A DNA stretch of 64,000 nucleotides from Saccharina japonica (lineage: Eukaryota; Sar; Phaeophyceae; Laminariales; Laminariaceae): NCBI GenBank assembly GCA_008828725.1, contig MEHQ01003132.1:4206-68205 (forward strand). Direction: 5' to 3'. The notes under the pieces are model-generated. The model was not told where the DNA came from and made no database searches. It saw only the letters and a list, made by a program, of their open reading frames with translations. Positions 29,703 through 41,963 of this stretch are shown here, in pieces (within the stretch, counting starts at the first letter, position 1; every line of letters begins with the position of its first letter). A program made the translations under genes and the position numbers.

Positions 29703-32700
29703 TAACTTTTTAACGTATTGCATGACACGGTGGGTACGGTAGGAGTATCATATCATAGCAACTACAATTTCTGAGGCGGCTCTTGTTCCTTCCTCACTTG
29801 GGGAGCTTTATTATACCTACCTCTCACCCAAGGCTGGCTCTTGAGAAAATGTGTATGTAGGCTTAACTCGATGAATAGTCCCATGGTCTAGAGGTTTTAT
29901 AATGAATTGCATCGTGTACCAACGATAAGGCATGCCTTATTGGGCAGCTTCTTAGTCGAGGCGTATATAGCAAGTCAAAAATATTTCGGTAAAAAAAAAG
30001 GAACCCCTCTTGTCGCACCGATTCGATTATCGATTTCGAATCGACTTGATGTTTCGGTGATCGATTTTCGTATCGAACTCGATTATCGCTCGATTATCTG
30101 GCGGCGATGGTAGTAGTTTAATTAAAATGTCTTATCCCTCCTGATGATGTTTTTATGTACGTGGCTCTACTATTTTAGCATGTAGAGAGAAAGAAAGAAG
30201 GATATCGAAAGGAAACACAACAAGTAACTCAAAACGGCCGCGGGTCGTGTTGGGTGTCCGTGCGCGAATGCTTTTCTGGCGCCTGAAGCCGAAGGCTTTT
30301 TGTTCCGCTGGAGTGGAACCCTTGCGGCGATGAGGCCGCACTTTTCTTCACCCGAGTAGCACTGCGGCAACTACGCCGGGTTCTCCGTTGTTGCCGTGAG
30401 GCCCAGCAGGCTAGAGCAGAGACGATTTGCGCGACCGCGGGTGGCGTTTAGCTTGCTTGGTGGATATACTGCGAGGGCCAAAGCAATAGATATGGTGGCA
30501 GCGGGGGCAGAGAGACAGAAACTTATCGTTCCCTAGATCACACGCATGCCTCAGGGTGCAATCTGCGCGACGTGTCGTTGTTTTGTTTTTGCTCTTCCTA
30601 ACCTGCTATGCATCTTATGATAGACACCAAAATGATAGACCACAGGCGAGAGACCCCGCTCCCCGTCCCCACGCACCACGTATCACCCAACCCAACCTAC
30701 CCCAGCCCATCCCTCCGCAATATAACCTACGGTAGACCAAATCCAATCCAACTCAATCCAGCCCAGCCCGATCTAACCTAAACCAAACCCGATCCAACCC
30801 AACCAAATCCTACCCACCCAAATATACCCAATCTACCCAACCCAACCCAACCCAACCCAACCCAACCCACCCCACCCCACCCCACCCCAACCCTGCGTAA
30901 ATCCAACCCAACCTAACCTGTACCTAACCCTATCTCTTTCTCGTCGTCTGGCGCTGCAGTCGGTTCAAGGGGCCACCGGTAAAAGGACGAGCTACCGCAG
31001 CAATGACGATTGAATCAAGCGTGTGACTGTTGCTGGACCATCGTCGCCCGCGCACCGCGCCCATGTTTTTGTGAATGGTGGTTGAAATGACGCGGGAATG
31101 GCTGGACTACACGAGGCGCAGAGTGCGCTTGCTTGTGCCTGGCTTGCCTTTCTTGTTGCTCGCGGTTGTGGCAGTTCTGATAGTGTTTTCCCGTGTTTTG
31201 TGTGCTGTTCGCGTGCGAGTGGTCTGGGGGCAGATAGACGGCTCGGGGCGCGGGGGAGGGGGGAGGGGGGGGGCATGCATGCATGGTACCAGGTGTATGT
31301 GTTGAGTGTTGCTGTGCCGTTGGTAGTGGCCCCCTTTTTTTCTCTAGTATTCTCTCTTTTTTAGTTTCTTTTTTGTCATGATGGACGGATCAAAGCATTC
31401 TTCTTTGGCGGGTTTTCAAGGTGTGGCTATAAATACCGCGGCGTGTATGTGTGTGGGTGTGTGTTTTTTTCGTCCCCGTGCCTGCGCCGGGTGGGTGGGC
31501 GTGCGTGCGGGCGTAGTCGGGGGGGGGGGGGGGGGGGTGGCGTTTGAGACTTCGAAAAAAATGCATCCGGAGATTCTGGGTGGATGAACTACGAGTACGA
31601 TGTTGGCGCCGGGCGTGGTGCTGACCGATGAGCGGCGGTTGGTACATGTCGATCCGTGCGACGGTAGCAATCTTTATAGAGGAGGGTAGGTTAGGCGTTA
31701 CGCAGCTGATCGTGGCGACGAGGAGCTGAGAATAGCAGTAATTATTACCGCGGTGTCTTCCTGTGCCCAACCGGTATTTCCAGGTAGACTGCCTCAAATG
31801 TACGTCGATACGTATGGATACTCGTATTATATGTATTTTCCTTGTTTTGGGAATGGTTTTTTGGGATGCGATTGTTGAGTTAGTGGCGACGAAGTTGCGG
31901 TGAAGGCTGTGATCGTTGCGAAAAAAATCTTGAAACAACATTGGAGTGCCTTTTACAATGAATTAACACAACCTAGGATTTTTTACGACCAAACTGTGTG
32001 TGGGGGTTCAAAACCACGTGCGTGTGCAAGCAAGAGGTGACATGCGTGCGTGGTGGTGATATGACGCGTGCTGCGTGTGTCCACCGGCACACCCACGCGT
32101 TGTTCGCCGTTTCGTGTCCCCCTCCTGGCGTATGCTTATTTTCGTGTTTGCTGATGTCTTGCCATGCTTAACTCTGTGTTTGCTGATGTCTTGCCAATGC
32201 GCGACGGGGCAAGCGTTGCTATTGTAGGTGGGTATACTGTAAGCGGTGGTGCATTGTGTTCCCCGCGCTATAGACTGGCCGAGGCCCCTTTGCCCTACGT
32301 AGGTATCAGGTGTCCCCTATAGAAGAATGCCATCCCAGGCATGTTTTAGTATCATACTTCGGTGGTACTGGTATGCTTTTGGGTTTGAAAACACGGTAAA
32401 TACTATCTATTATAATAATAGTGGATTGACAGCAGAGCTGAAAATAAAAGAAAGACAGATCAGCGTCGATTATCATCTACCTGGTACTCGTATGTATATG
32501 TCGCTCTCTCACCACAGTAGTACAGCAGGAAGTACTTGATTACCCCGTAGGACACCCCGCAGACCATAATAACCGCCCCCAAAGACACTATATCTAGGAA
32601 GCAGTACCACCCTGATATGATACCTCGGCTGATGTTACAGAACCCACCTGATGAACGGAGCACCGCACACACACGTGGTCCGGACTCTGCTGTTGGATGG

Positions 32701-32872
32701 ATAAGGTATACGTACCCCCGCGACGCTCCCCCCCCCGCGTTTGGTCGGGGAAAGGAATGATGAGTGATCCCTATTATAGTAATACGCAGTGTGTGCCAAA
32801 TAATTGCTGATGTTCTATGAAGCAACTGATTACTGTAGCTGTCCGAGTGAAAGTTGGCAACACAACAGACAG
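29703..32872. other. Intergenic region
   Basis: I recognise no gene between the pirin MITE and the bL27-like exons. 29995-30110 has AATCG/TCGATT-rich short repeats, 30655-30930 is a CCCAA pentanucleotide satellite, and 31255-31550 has G runs. Upstream exons of the bL27-like gene should be in 30950-32870, but I could not place them securely. Confidence 0.45.
30655..30930. repeat. (CCCAA)n pentanucleotide satellite
   Basis: Degenerate at first (CCAATCCAACTCAATCCAGC), it becomes clean CCCAACCCAACCC near 30837-30895 and then CCCCA units. Confidence 0.9.
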
Positions 32873-33255
32873 GCAGAGCGGTAAAAGGGGTCCATGTTGT
32901 TCAATTCTCAACCTATTACGACGTACTGGGTTCGAAGTTTGGAACCACCGATTGGGCGAAAACGACGCAAGTTTCGCATCTTCCCTTCACGGACGGATCT
33001 TGATCGAGCGAGGTTGGTTGTACTTCAAAAAGTAAGTAGTACTACTGCTTGTGTATACCTCTTCTTCTCCTGTTTGGCGTATTTGTTGTGTCCTACTGTA
33101 CCGGCGGTACTACCATGTAAAAATACTACAGTAGTAGTGCTTGCAGGAAAAGTAGGCAATGGATTTGCATCGATGTTGTTGTGGCGATGAAAAACTACTG
33201 TAAACCGCACGTAAAGATACCCCCTCACAAAAGGCGGTGTTCGTTTTATTACTAG
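32873..33255 (+). CDS. Possible ribosomal protein bL27 (organellar), C-terminal two exons
   Basis: bL27 sits near the peptidyl-transferase centre of bacterial-type ribosomes. Candidate exons are 32873-33031 (acceptor ACAG, donor GTAAGT) and 33147-33255 (acceptor TTGCAG, stop TAG). They join in phase 2. The joined peptide reads LLRRTGFEVWNHRLGEND, then ASFASSLHGRILIERG, then KKKSRQWICIDVV. This parallels the order VRQRGTKFH…GRDHTLFA, DGKVKFE and KNRKFISIE in E. coli L27, including spacing. A tail of about 25 residues extends beyond the usual end. The conserved Ala/Gly/Lys-rich N-terminus should be in upstream exons that I did not find. The match is weak at the RGT/FHPG region, so a fortuitous similarity remains possible. 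If real, the divergence points to the mitochondrial rather than plastid protein. Confidence 0.4.
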
Positions 33256-33470
33256 TTTCAAGTCGGGTGCCGCCGGGACAGCAAACAAGAGGACCAGTCT
33301 GTGTTGGGCAATGCTACCTGGTGCATGCGGCTCCGTCTTCTTTGCCACTCTCAACGATTCGATATGCCGCAGAACTTGGGGCCAACGGGATCACCACCCA
33401 CGGGTGACGGGTGACGGGTGACCCGTCAGTTATCTCTCCAGAACTTGGAAATACAGTACGAGAGTACTGT

Positions 33471-33700
33471 AGGGGAACTGATAATCACGACTACGTAGGC
33501 GAGATTTAAATAAAATACCGTCGCTGTAACTCTCACAGCCCAAAAGACCGGCAACTAAAAATAACCCTAACCCTATCCCCAACCCCAGTGACCCTATGTT
33601 CACCCCGAAACGCAAGGCCTGAAATCCGGGGATGGCTCGTAAACGTCCCCGTAGTCGTGATTTAAATCTCGCCTACGTAGTCGTGATTATCAGTTCCCCG
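33471..33700. mobile_element. Small element with perfect 39 bp inverted ends
   Basis: 33472-33510 (GGGGAACTGATAATCACGAC…) is repeated exactly in inverse orientation at 33661-33699, around a 150 bp centre that includes AACCCTAACCCTA. There is no frame inside. The perfect arms suggest recent movement. It lies 280 bp before the CCB1 start codon, in the likely promoter or 5' UTR. Confidence 0.75.
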
Positions 33701-33977
33701 AGAGTAGAGCGAGTAGGAAGCGTTTCGCACGGTTTGTACATGAAACCCAAAGGCGTTCTTCGGTTCGGGGAGAGGGGTCAAAATGGCTTTTCGTGGTTCG
33801 GGTATTGCGCCCTATTGTCCCCTGTACAGCAGTTGCCTCGCAGCTAAGTGTGCCTCCTGTCTGCCTATCAGCCGAGCAGCGACGCCAGAGACTTGAGTTC
33901 TCTTGCCACCGCATTACCGCCTCTCTTGTGGGTGCGGCTGCTGCAGGTCTTTGCTCCGTCCAAGAGAATTTTCGATC

Positions 33978-36900
33978 ATGACGCGCGGGCTTCTTGGCTT
34001 GACTCTGACTGTGAGCCTGGCTACCGCATGTCAAAGCTTCGGAGCGACAGCCGGCGCTAGCGCGAGAGCGCCGGGGTTTGTCGCGTCTGCCGGCGGGAGG
34101 GGGGGCTCGTTCTTCTCGGTTCACGGTGGACGATCGCTGCCATCACGTGAGTGTGCTGCTTCGCGGCTGACAGAGCCCTTATTTACTGCTGCCTGTAGTG
34201 CTGCACTGGATGATCAAGGAGAGGCGTGATCTGTCATGATCTGACCTGGCGTGTTGAACCTCGGCCAACTCCGCCTCTACATTACCTCCCTCTGGTACAG
34301 CAGTATGCTGGTATTTGTTGCTCATGCAAATACCTGACCTACGATGGATCCGGTCGTTTGATTCGAATCATCTGGTTTGCTTTACGACCAAGAGGACTGA
34401 CACTGCTTGGGTGGTACGAAGTGCCACTTTGCTGTCATGCGTATACGCAAAGTCATACGTACGTAGGTAGAGAGAATCGAATCAAATGACTCGTACCACA
34501 GCAGAGATACTCGTACATACCAGACCGATGCCATGTGTTCAAAAAAGCAAAGCGTCAAGGTTCCACAAATGTTTACGTACGAGTACGTATATACACGACA
34601 CGAGTCGTATCTGGGGTACATCTTCTGACAGACGATCCAGCTTGTGTCCTTTGTCATTATTTGATCCCGGAGGTTGCCCTCATAGTCTACTGTTGCTGCT
34701 GTAACATTAGCTCGTACAACAGCACGTACAATAGTGGTAGCCCCGGCTGTGTGCCGCGCGCCATCGGGGCATGCAAGACACAGCAAGCAGCAGCAGCAGC
34801 CGTCAGTGCGTGCCTTATTATGCACCAGGGACATTATAGCTCGCAGCCCACGTTGCTGAGAAACCTTGCGAGAAAAAAAATCACACCTCGGACAGACAGA
34901 TCACGATCGATCTACAATCTACAGCAGTAGACCATCTACAGTAGATCCTAACCTGCCGTTATGATATGTTTATGCAGGATCCGCGCAGCAGTACAGATCC
35001 AACCCAGGAAATATGCCCTAGATCATGCAGGCTATACGGCTCCCACCCCGCAACATGAGCTAGATCATACAGATCATACAGATCAGGAATACATCTGGCC
35101 TGAAAGATCTAGATCATGAAGTAGACGCGTGCTACGGTAGAGGTGGCACTTTTTGGATGCATCGTTTTCTGAACGATCGGGCTCCTTAACCCAGATCCGT
35201 CGGACTTTCTTTTTTGTGATGAATAATGTTCCAGAGTATACTTCGGTCATGAGATTTCTCATCCGGCAGCACTTTTATTTTCCTCCAAAATCATTTTTTC
35301 GGTGAGGTATGACACTCAGTAGGTTATCTATAATCGATTATCTGCCCGAGGTGTGAAATATGTACAGACATCAAAAGCAGCACGGGTGTTATATGATACG
35401 TACTGCTGTAGTTTTCTGGAGCTCACAGCGTTTCCGAACCGATAGTCATACGACCGCAGACCACTCGGGCGAGCTCGGTGTACGCATCGTTTTTTTAGTT
35501 AAGGCATCAGGCGAATTACCGATCGCGAAGAAGGTGGTCAAACCGCGTGCGGTCTTTTCACAGCGAGGAGGAGGGTATGCAAAATACAAACTCTTTGCTC
35601 GATTTCTTGAATGGTATCATAACTGCTCTCGTCAGGGGCTACATGCAGCAGTAGCCTCATCCCTCACCCCTACCACAAATAGCAAGGACTCTTTTTTTTA
35701 TCCTGTGCACACGCGCGCGCGGGCTTTGATGCATAGTTTCCCCTCCATTAGCAAGACACCCCTCTACACCAAATATTTCAGGAGACGGCAATTTCGAGCG
35801 TCGTGGGTCACACCTTTTACACACCCCACTTCCTAAAAAAAGTTATATCGAGGCTGGGCGGGGGCCGTCTGCCACGGGCGTAGACTGCCGCCTCTATTTT
35901 CTCTCGCACGACCGCATGTACCGTGATCGGCCACGGGTAATGCCTCCGAAGTAGTCGGTTAACCCCTAATATTTCCTGGCAAAGCAACGAGCGCCGATGA
36001 CGCCCCCCCTCCCGCGTTTTTATTTATTTTGGTTCGCATTGCATTTTATCCTGTGCACGCGAGCGGTCCTCTCAAAAACAAGATATAACCCCTCACGAGC
36101 ACGGTATTATATCTCTACAATCGTCTGCCGCAACCCGCCAGGGATAATGCCTCCAAAATAGACGGAAATCTCTCAAAATTATGCGGAAATAATGTCTCAT
36201 GTTTCCTCCTTGCGGATCAACGCACGCCGACATACCCCCCCCGCCGGGCCACAGACGGCGAGGCAGGAGAGGGGCATGATATAAAATAAATGTAATATAT
36301 GGAAAAAACGTGACGGGCGCCCAAATTATTGCAGGTGTCTCTTATAGGAGTAGGAGCGGTGCTCCGTCTCGAAAGGGATGCGTGATCAATGGTCAAATGA
36401 TGGCCAAATGAATTAAGGCAAGCAGCAAATGAGTACCCCCCCCCCCCGCCTCCCCCCAATCGAGGGATATTTAGGTACTCGGCAATTAACGGCAACAAAT
36501 AAGGACGAATATAAGATACCCCCCCCACCGCCCGCCCTGAGGCGCGCTTACGGGCGCTAGTGCAAGCTATAACTCTGGCGCGTGGTCGTTAGTCAGATCC
36601 GACGTTTGGTGGCTCAGAACCGCGAGTTGGGTGAATGCACGCACTGGACAAGGCTGATAATGATGAGGACGGAGAGAAGCGAGAAGAGTCGATGGTATAC
36701 GACTATGGCCATACCATGACAATATGAATACCCCTCCCGCCCTCTCCGCCCACTATGCTCAGGCTCTGCAGATCGCAGCGACACACCGAGAGCAGTGCAA
36801 ACGACGACGAAGTCCAGCAGCCGCAGATTCAACCCCGCAGCAGCCAGTGTCCATGTTCTCGCCCACCCGCCCCGGATGCGAAGTAGGCGGACGCGGCGGT

Positions 36901-39900
36901 CGCGTGCACGCAAACTGCGAGTCTGTCAGTGCGCTGCGTCGTTCGGCTATCCGGGGATGAAGGGAAGATAAGCGTGGGTTACTCGAAGTTCAGCTACTAC
37001 ACCACGCTCGGGCTGTACGTTCTGTCCTTCCCTGGCCTGTGGTCGCGCGTCGTGCAAGCTGAGGACGAAGACGCAAGTGAGTGCCGAGGTTTTAATCTAC
37101 GAAGTAAGGACCTTTTTTTAGCCCTAGGCATCAAGATAGTATACTGCACTAATAATCATAAGTATATGATTTTCGACCGCCAAAGAACGTGGTGGCAGTT
37201 TAGTTCAAAAGGAGTTTCAAGTGGGGTGGAGTGTGGAGAAGGGGGTGGGTGGGTGGAGGTGGGGGGAGTGGGTCGGGGAGAAGCAAGGGAGGGAAAAATG
37301 CCCTCCAGCGCAGCTTTCGCAATGCCTTGGGCCGTGCCTGTCTGGCTCTGCTGGCCTGAGAAGGGAGTATCCGCGCGCAGCTTGGAGAGACGCTGACTAA
37401 ATTTTTCGAAGGTGGAGCCAGCGCTCTGTATCTGAGCTGCCGAGGGAGAGCGTCAAGGGTCAGTGACGATTTTGGTGCGAAGTGACATCGGAGCGCTGGG
37501 CCCTTGGGCTTGCATACATCGTACACTATTGTTGGTTCGGGAAAAGGCGGGGGGGGGGGCGGGGTGTACTCATGGTTGTGCACGGGGACCGTAGTCATAT
37601 GAAATAGACCTAGCTCGCAATCCCTACATGCCGGGACGGAAGCGCGGTTGGGTAATTTTTCACCAACAGCAGGCACATTGCTTCACCAGACGCGGAACGC
37701 CTGAGAAAGGGTATTGGGCGATCGGCAATGGAGGTGAGCTGCATCCTGCCTAGAAACCGCCTTCGTGAGGCGGACTTGCATATGAGAGAACGAGGCAGCT
37801 TCAATGAGTTGAATTTAATTTCTGTGTGGGCCACTTCCGAGACAGCGAATGGGTTTTACTAATGTAACGCTCGGCGACGCCTTACATTATTAACACTGAC
37901 GTGATAGCGACCATTCCCTTGGTGGCGGAACAAAGGTTATCCACCCGCGCGTCAGCGAAATGATACCTACTCGACCCGCAAAACAGCTTCGGATGAGCCG
38001 CGGCAAGAAAGAAAAACAAAAAAAAACGCGGGCAGCCCTGGGTTGTCTAGCTCACGGGCAGCGAGTGGCGTGTTTACAGCTTGTGTCTTTAATGATCGGA
38101 CGGGCGCCAACGCCAACCTATAATATATTGTATAGGGGGAGGGAAAGGCGGGGGGGGGGGGGTTATCTGGGACGCAAAGCAGGAACGGCCCCATACGTGT
38201 GGCGGTCGCGCACATTTAACGGAACACCCCCTTTTTTTCATGACGAAGCGCAGAGACTATCACCGAAAGGCTGCGGTAGAACAGAAGTGGCGAGCATCGT
38301 CGGTGACTCCCCTGACGACGGCAACTGTGAATACCATACGCAACTCACGCAACAGCGGCTTCTTTCGAGTATTTACCGGTCGATTCATTATTTCACCGCC
38401 CCCGCCCCCGCCCCCCCCACCGACCACTGCCATGCATGACATGAGTACACCCCCACCCCCACACCTCTCGAGTGACCGTGTTGTTGGTTCTCTCGCTCGC
38501 CGAACCATTTGGAGAGCGCCTCGGCTGCATCTCCAGTAGAAGGGGCCTCAGCCGCACCCCCCCCACACCTCACCCCCTCCCCCTCCCCCCCCCCCCCAAA
38601 NNNNNNNNNNNNNNNNNNNNNNNNATCCCATCCCGCCCCCACCCCGCACTTTCCCGCCCCCACTCCGAACTTTCCCGTTTTCGCTGTGTAGGTACAAGGA
38701 GGCAACCTACGAGATCCCCGGGCCGGCGTCGACGGAACCGGGAGCGGAATCGGTGAAGCAGACGGCCGCGAAGATTATCGCGTACTTCCAAGCGAACAAC
38801 TACAAGATCCTCGAGGCGGGCGAGGAGATCACGTGAGTGAGCGCTATGCATGAGGGGATGTTTTAAATTTGAGTGCGGTTTTCTAGTTTTTATACCGCGC
38901 GAAAAACAGGGCATGCTGTTTTGGAGCTGGTTGGAGCCGGGTTTTGCGACAGAGGTTCTACGACCGCTGACAGAGATTAATATGTACACTTCTACATACT
39001 ATCCGAATTAAGCAACGCACAAAGTTGGACAGTTACAAATAGCCTGCTTCGTGCGTTCTTCGCGACAGCTTATACGTCGTACTAGTTTTTTTTGTTTGGC
39101 GGCTCGAAGATATAGTTTTTTAAGGATACGAGCGACCTTTCTGTTGGCAGCTCGAGCTTTCGTGACTCTTGCCTATTGCGCTGTTTGCCACGAGTCCCTT
39201 TTTTTTTACGCGTCCATTTTTTTGTCGAGTCCAGTTTCTGTCGTCGAATCCTACATATGTTGTATCGATGATCGCAGCTCCCTGAGGATAGCAGTACATA
39301 GAGCGTGGAGTTGTCGTGTATACCACTATAGAGGATGATACCTGCAGCTTGCGCATTTTCACGAGTTACCACCGTCGCTAGCAGGCGGGCAGGAGACAAT
39401 GAGATCCGAATCAACCTATGTATCGTGGGGTAGATCCGACTGCCCCGTTTTTCTGACGCTGTCCCCACCCCCTTCTTCTCTCGGCGTTTACTGACGAAGT
39501 GCACGATTTACATACAACGCTCGCTGCCGTGGTTCCTTCTGCTCATTTGTAGGCTTTTGCGACGCGGTCGGCAGTCACTGCGTCGAATGCAGCCAGCTTT
39601 GCGTCTCCGTGCCGCGTCTGTGTGCCGAGCCGGTGTGCTGAGCCTGTGTGCCGAGCCTGTGTGCCGAGACTGTGTGCTGAGCCTGTGTGCCAAGCGTCTA
39701 TGCCAAGCCTGTGTGGCGAGCCTGTGTGCTGAAACCTGTGTGGCGAGCCTGTGTGGCGAGCCTGTGTGCTGAGCCTGTGTGCTGAGCCTGTGTGCCAAGC
39801 CTGTGTGCTGAGCCAAGCCGAGCCGCGCCCTCCGTCCGTGCAAGTCGACCCCACCCACCGACTACCAAAACCTGAAATGCTCGCCGGTCGCCCTCACCGT

Positions 39901-41963
39901 CTTCCCCTTTTTTCGTCTCGCGCCTGTACCTTGGTTTGCTGCCACCGCTGCCGGTACCGCCGCCGGGACTGCTGCTTTTGACCCGCCGCCGCTTGTCAAC
40001 TCAACTCAGTTTCGAGGGGGCGATCCAGGCGAGCAAGAGCCAGGCCTTCTTCCTGGTGTTCTGCACAGCCCTGTCGTTCGCGACTCTGGCGCTGGTGTTG
40101 CAGATACAGTTCCCCGCCATCGGGAACTACTGGTTCCTGCTCACGTTGCTCTCCCCGTACGCGTGAGTGTCCTCGGGGTTTTGATGGAGAGGGGAGGGGG
40201 GGGTGGGGCTGGGGCGTAGCGGGTGTCGAGAGTGAGATGACGGTGAAACTGTTTTTTTGTGGCCTTCCATGTTGTGGAACCCTCTCATATGTTATAAAAA
40301 ACTATTTTTTGTTATGCTGCAGCCCTGTTGTGCGGCGGCTCCGGAAGCGAGTTGACGTTGGAACTTCTCTTTTTATGGCCTTCCATAGTTGGGAAACCTT
40401 CGTTGTAGAGCCCTTTTTTGTTGTGGAATATGTTTTTACGTTGTGTGGCGGTGTCGAGAGCGAGATGATGGCGAAATGTTTTTTTTTGTGGCCTTCCATG
40501 TTGCGGAACCCCTTACACGTCGTGGAACCCTATTCTATGACGTGGAAGATTCTTCTAGGTTGTGCGGTGGTGTCGGAAACGAGATTACGGCGTTTTTTTT
40601 GTATGGTCATGGAAGCGTCTTGTGCGTTGTGGGGCCTTCTTATATGTTGTGGAACCCTGTGTTGACGCTGGTTACGTACGCGTGTGAGTTGCTTCTACCC
40701 TGTGTTGACGCCAGTTACTCACGTGTGAATTCTCGTCACGTATGTTGGTATACAACACCCCCCCCTCCCCCTGCCCTGTACAGTACTCGCGTGTCACCTG
40801 CGCGGATCGGGTGTGTGTGCGTGCATCCGGAGGCGTTTCCCTTGGAACATAACATTTTCGGGTATATGCGTCCGACTGTTTAGTTGACAACTCCACCTGT
40901 CGTAGATCACGCTGCGCAACCAGTGTACCATAGTTTGGTAGGCCCGGGTGTTCCTCTCGCCGTTGAACATCGCACCTCTCTTTGTTGAAATGAGCGCCCA
41001 ACTGTTGGAGGTGTCTGTATTAGGAGTGTATAGGAACGGTGCTCCGTCTCGAAAGGGATGCGTGGTCAATAGTCAAATGGCTTAAGGCAAGCAACGAATA
41101 AGTACGCCCCCCACCCCCTCCCCCCCCCGCCCCCTCCGCGCTACTCTCTATATCGGCGATGCAGTGGCGTATACTACTGGCAGAACGGGTCTAGAAACGA
41201 TAAGGCGAAGGTGCGGCTGGAGACATCGGATGACGAGAAGACAACGGAATTGTACATAAATGGGGTGAGAGAGAGAAGGTCGCGCCAATCGTTGTATCAC
41301 GCCCCCCTTTCCTCTACCCCCCTTCTCTGGTCAACGGGCGACCGTTTGTTGTTGATCGCGAGGGGGTTCTCCGCGCGCGGTTTGAGTTGGCATGTTTTAT
41401 TTGTACCAGGTATGTTTTTGCATGTGCGGTATTACAAGGTAACACGCGACTGACGGATCACGGAGCTTGCAAAGCTGAGCATCGGCCAATGTTGTCGAAC
41501 TCATAGCGGACTGACGTATATTGCAGCCTCAGCACGTTGCCAAAAATGTGATGATTGTTTTCTCACAAACAGCAACAGCAGCGTCAGCGTAACTCTTCTG
41601 CGTACAGCTGTCGACCGGGCGGAACAACCCCACAATGTAAATAATAAAGACAGCGAAAACACCGCACCGCACGACATGTCGGGGCATACCCATGACTTAC
41701 GAGATTGTCTTTCACCTTGTGCGACGCGCGCTTGGTTTCACGTTTTTTTTTTTTTTTAATCCCCGAAGGCTGAAGAGGAATTGGACCGCTTGTCCAAGAC
41801 CATGGGCTTCATGGAGAAGGGAAAAATCCGAGTGAGGGGCCTGCTCGAACCGGAAGCCGTCGAGGCGCCGATGCCAGCAGCTCCGGCGACGCCCGCGGCT
41901 GTGGCGGTGGAGGAGCCAGCGGCTTCAGGGACGGAGGCAGCGCCTCAGGAGACGGAGGCGTGA
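33978..41963 (+). CDS. CCB1: CCB1-like cofactor assembly factor of cytochrome b6f (plastid)
   Basis: In plants CCB1 helps attach haem ci to cytochrome b6 in the thylakoid. The model has six exons: 33978-34146, 36930-37080, 38692-38832, 40010-40162, 41165-41264 and 41769-41963 (302 residues). Every junction keeps frame and is GT-AG; the exon 2 donor is GTGCCG because the stronger GTGAGT four bases earlier breaks the frame. After a signal-peptide-like start (MTRGLLGLTLTVSLATACQS, then F), residues 74-94 read YSKFSYYTTLGLYVLSFPGL. 139-157 hold the helix IAYFQANNYKILEAGEEIT then FEG, 160-187 form a membrane span, and NYWFLLTLLSPYAGVYYW forms another. The C-terminus has MGFMEKGKIRVRGLLE and an Ala/Glu/Pro-rich tail. 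Order and motifs agree with CCB1 (PF12046). Introns hold a MITE, R1 and R2 repeats, an N gap and a minisatellite. Confidence 0.85.
34881..35356. mobile_element. MITE with TCACACCTCGG ends (copy c, enlarged)
   Basis: The left end TCACACCTCGGACAGACAG and the right end, reversed, TCACACCTCGGGCAGATAA form inverted repeats. The first 245 bp match copies at 360 and 29458. About 200 bp of other sequence (35130-35330) precede the right end. It lies in CCB1 intron 1. Confidence 0.7.
35357..36299. other. Part of CCB1 intron 1
   Basis: No gene. An open frame of 158 codons at 35360-35836 has no recognisable domain and starts in the MITE end. 35920-36200 has two related segments (AATGCCTCC(G/A)AA and CTGCCGCAACCC type). 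Confidence 0.45.
36300..36450 (+). repeat. R2 repeat with poly(C) end
   Basis: GGAAAAAACGTGACGGGCGC through GTCTCGAAAGGGATGCGTGA to GCAAATGAGTAC and a run of C. It lies in CCB1 intron 1. Confidence 0.65.
37545..38135 (-). repeat. Dispersed repeat family R1, long minus copy
   Basis: The minus strand starts near TATAGGTTGGCGTTGGCGCC and ends CATGAGTACACCCC with a C run (plus-strand G run at 37548-37563). It covers the whole consensus with a few extra bases. It lies in CCB1 intron 2. Confidence 0.7.
38601..38624. other. Assembly gap (24 N)
   Basis: A run of 24 unknown bases inside a C-rich part of CCB1 intron 2, 67 bp before the exon 3 acceptor. True length is unknown. Confidence 0.95.
39610..39830. 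repeat. 13 bp minisatellite (GCCTGTGTGCTGA)n
   Basis: About 15 copies with the variants GCCTGTGTGCCGA, GCCTGTGTGGCGA and GCCTGTGTGCCAA. It lies in CCB1 intron 3, with a 70-140 codon frame on each strand that reflects the repeat only. Confidence 0.9.
40200..40720. repeat. Diverged tandem region in CCB1 intron 4
   Basis: Units of roughly 100-140 bp recur: GTCGAGAGTGAGATGACGG, TGTGGCCTTCCATGTTGTGG and TTGTGCGG(C/T)GG boxes appear at about 40226, 40455 and 40565. No gene. Confidence 0.55.
40986..41140 (+). repeat. R2 repeat with C-rich end
   Basis: It runs from TTGTTGAAATGAGCGCCCAA through GGTGCTCCGTCTCGAAAGGG to AATAAGTACG and C-rich sequence. The end is 25 bp before the CCB1 exon 5 acceptor. 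Confidence 0.65.

Noticed and set aside
32830-32960. tRNA-like boxes (GTCCGAGTG and GGGTTCGAAG)
   Set aside because: No acceptor stem or cloverleaf can be formed by eye, and the second box lies inside the bL27-like exon.
33560-33590. Telomere-like AACCCTAACCC
   Set aside because: Only two units inside a small inverted-end element; not a telomere or an interstitial array.
36730-36929. Upstream extension of CCB1 exon 2
   Set aside because: A stop in the required frame at 36884 excludes earlier acceptors; the acceptor at 36929 gives the correct phase.
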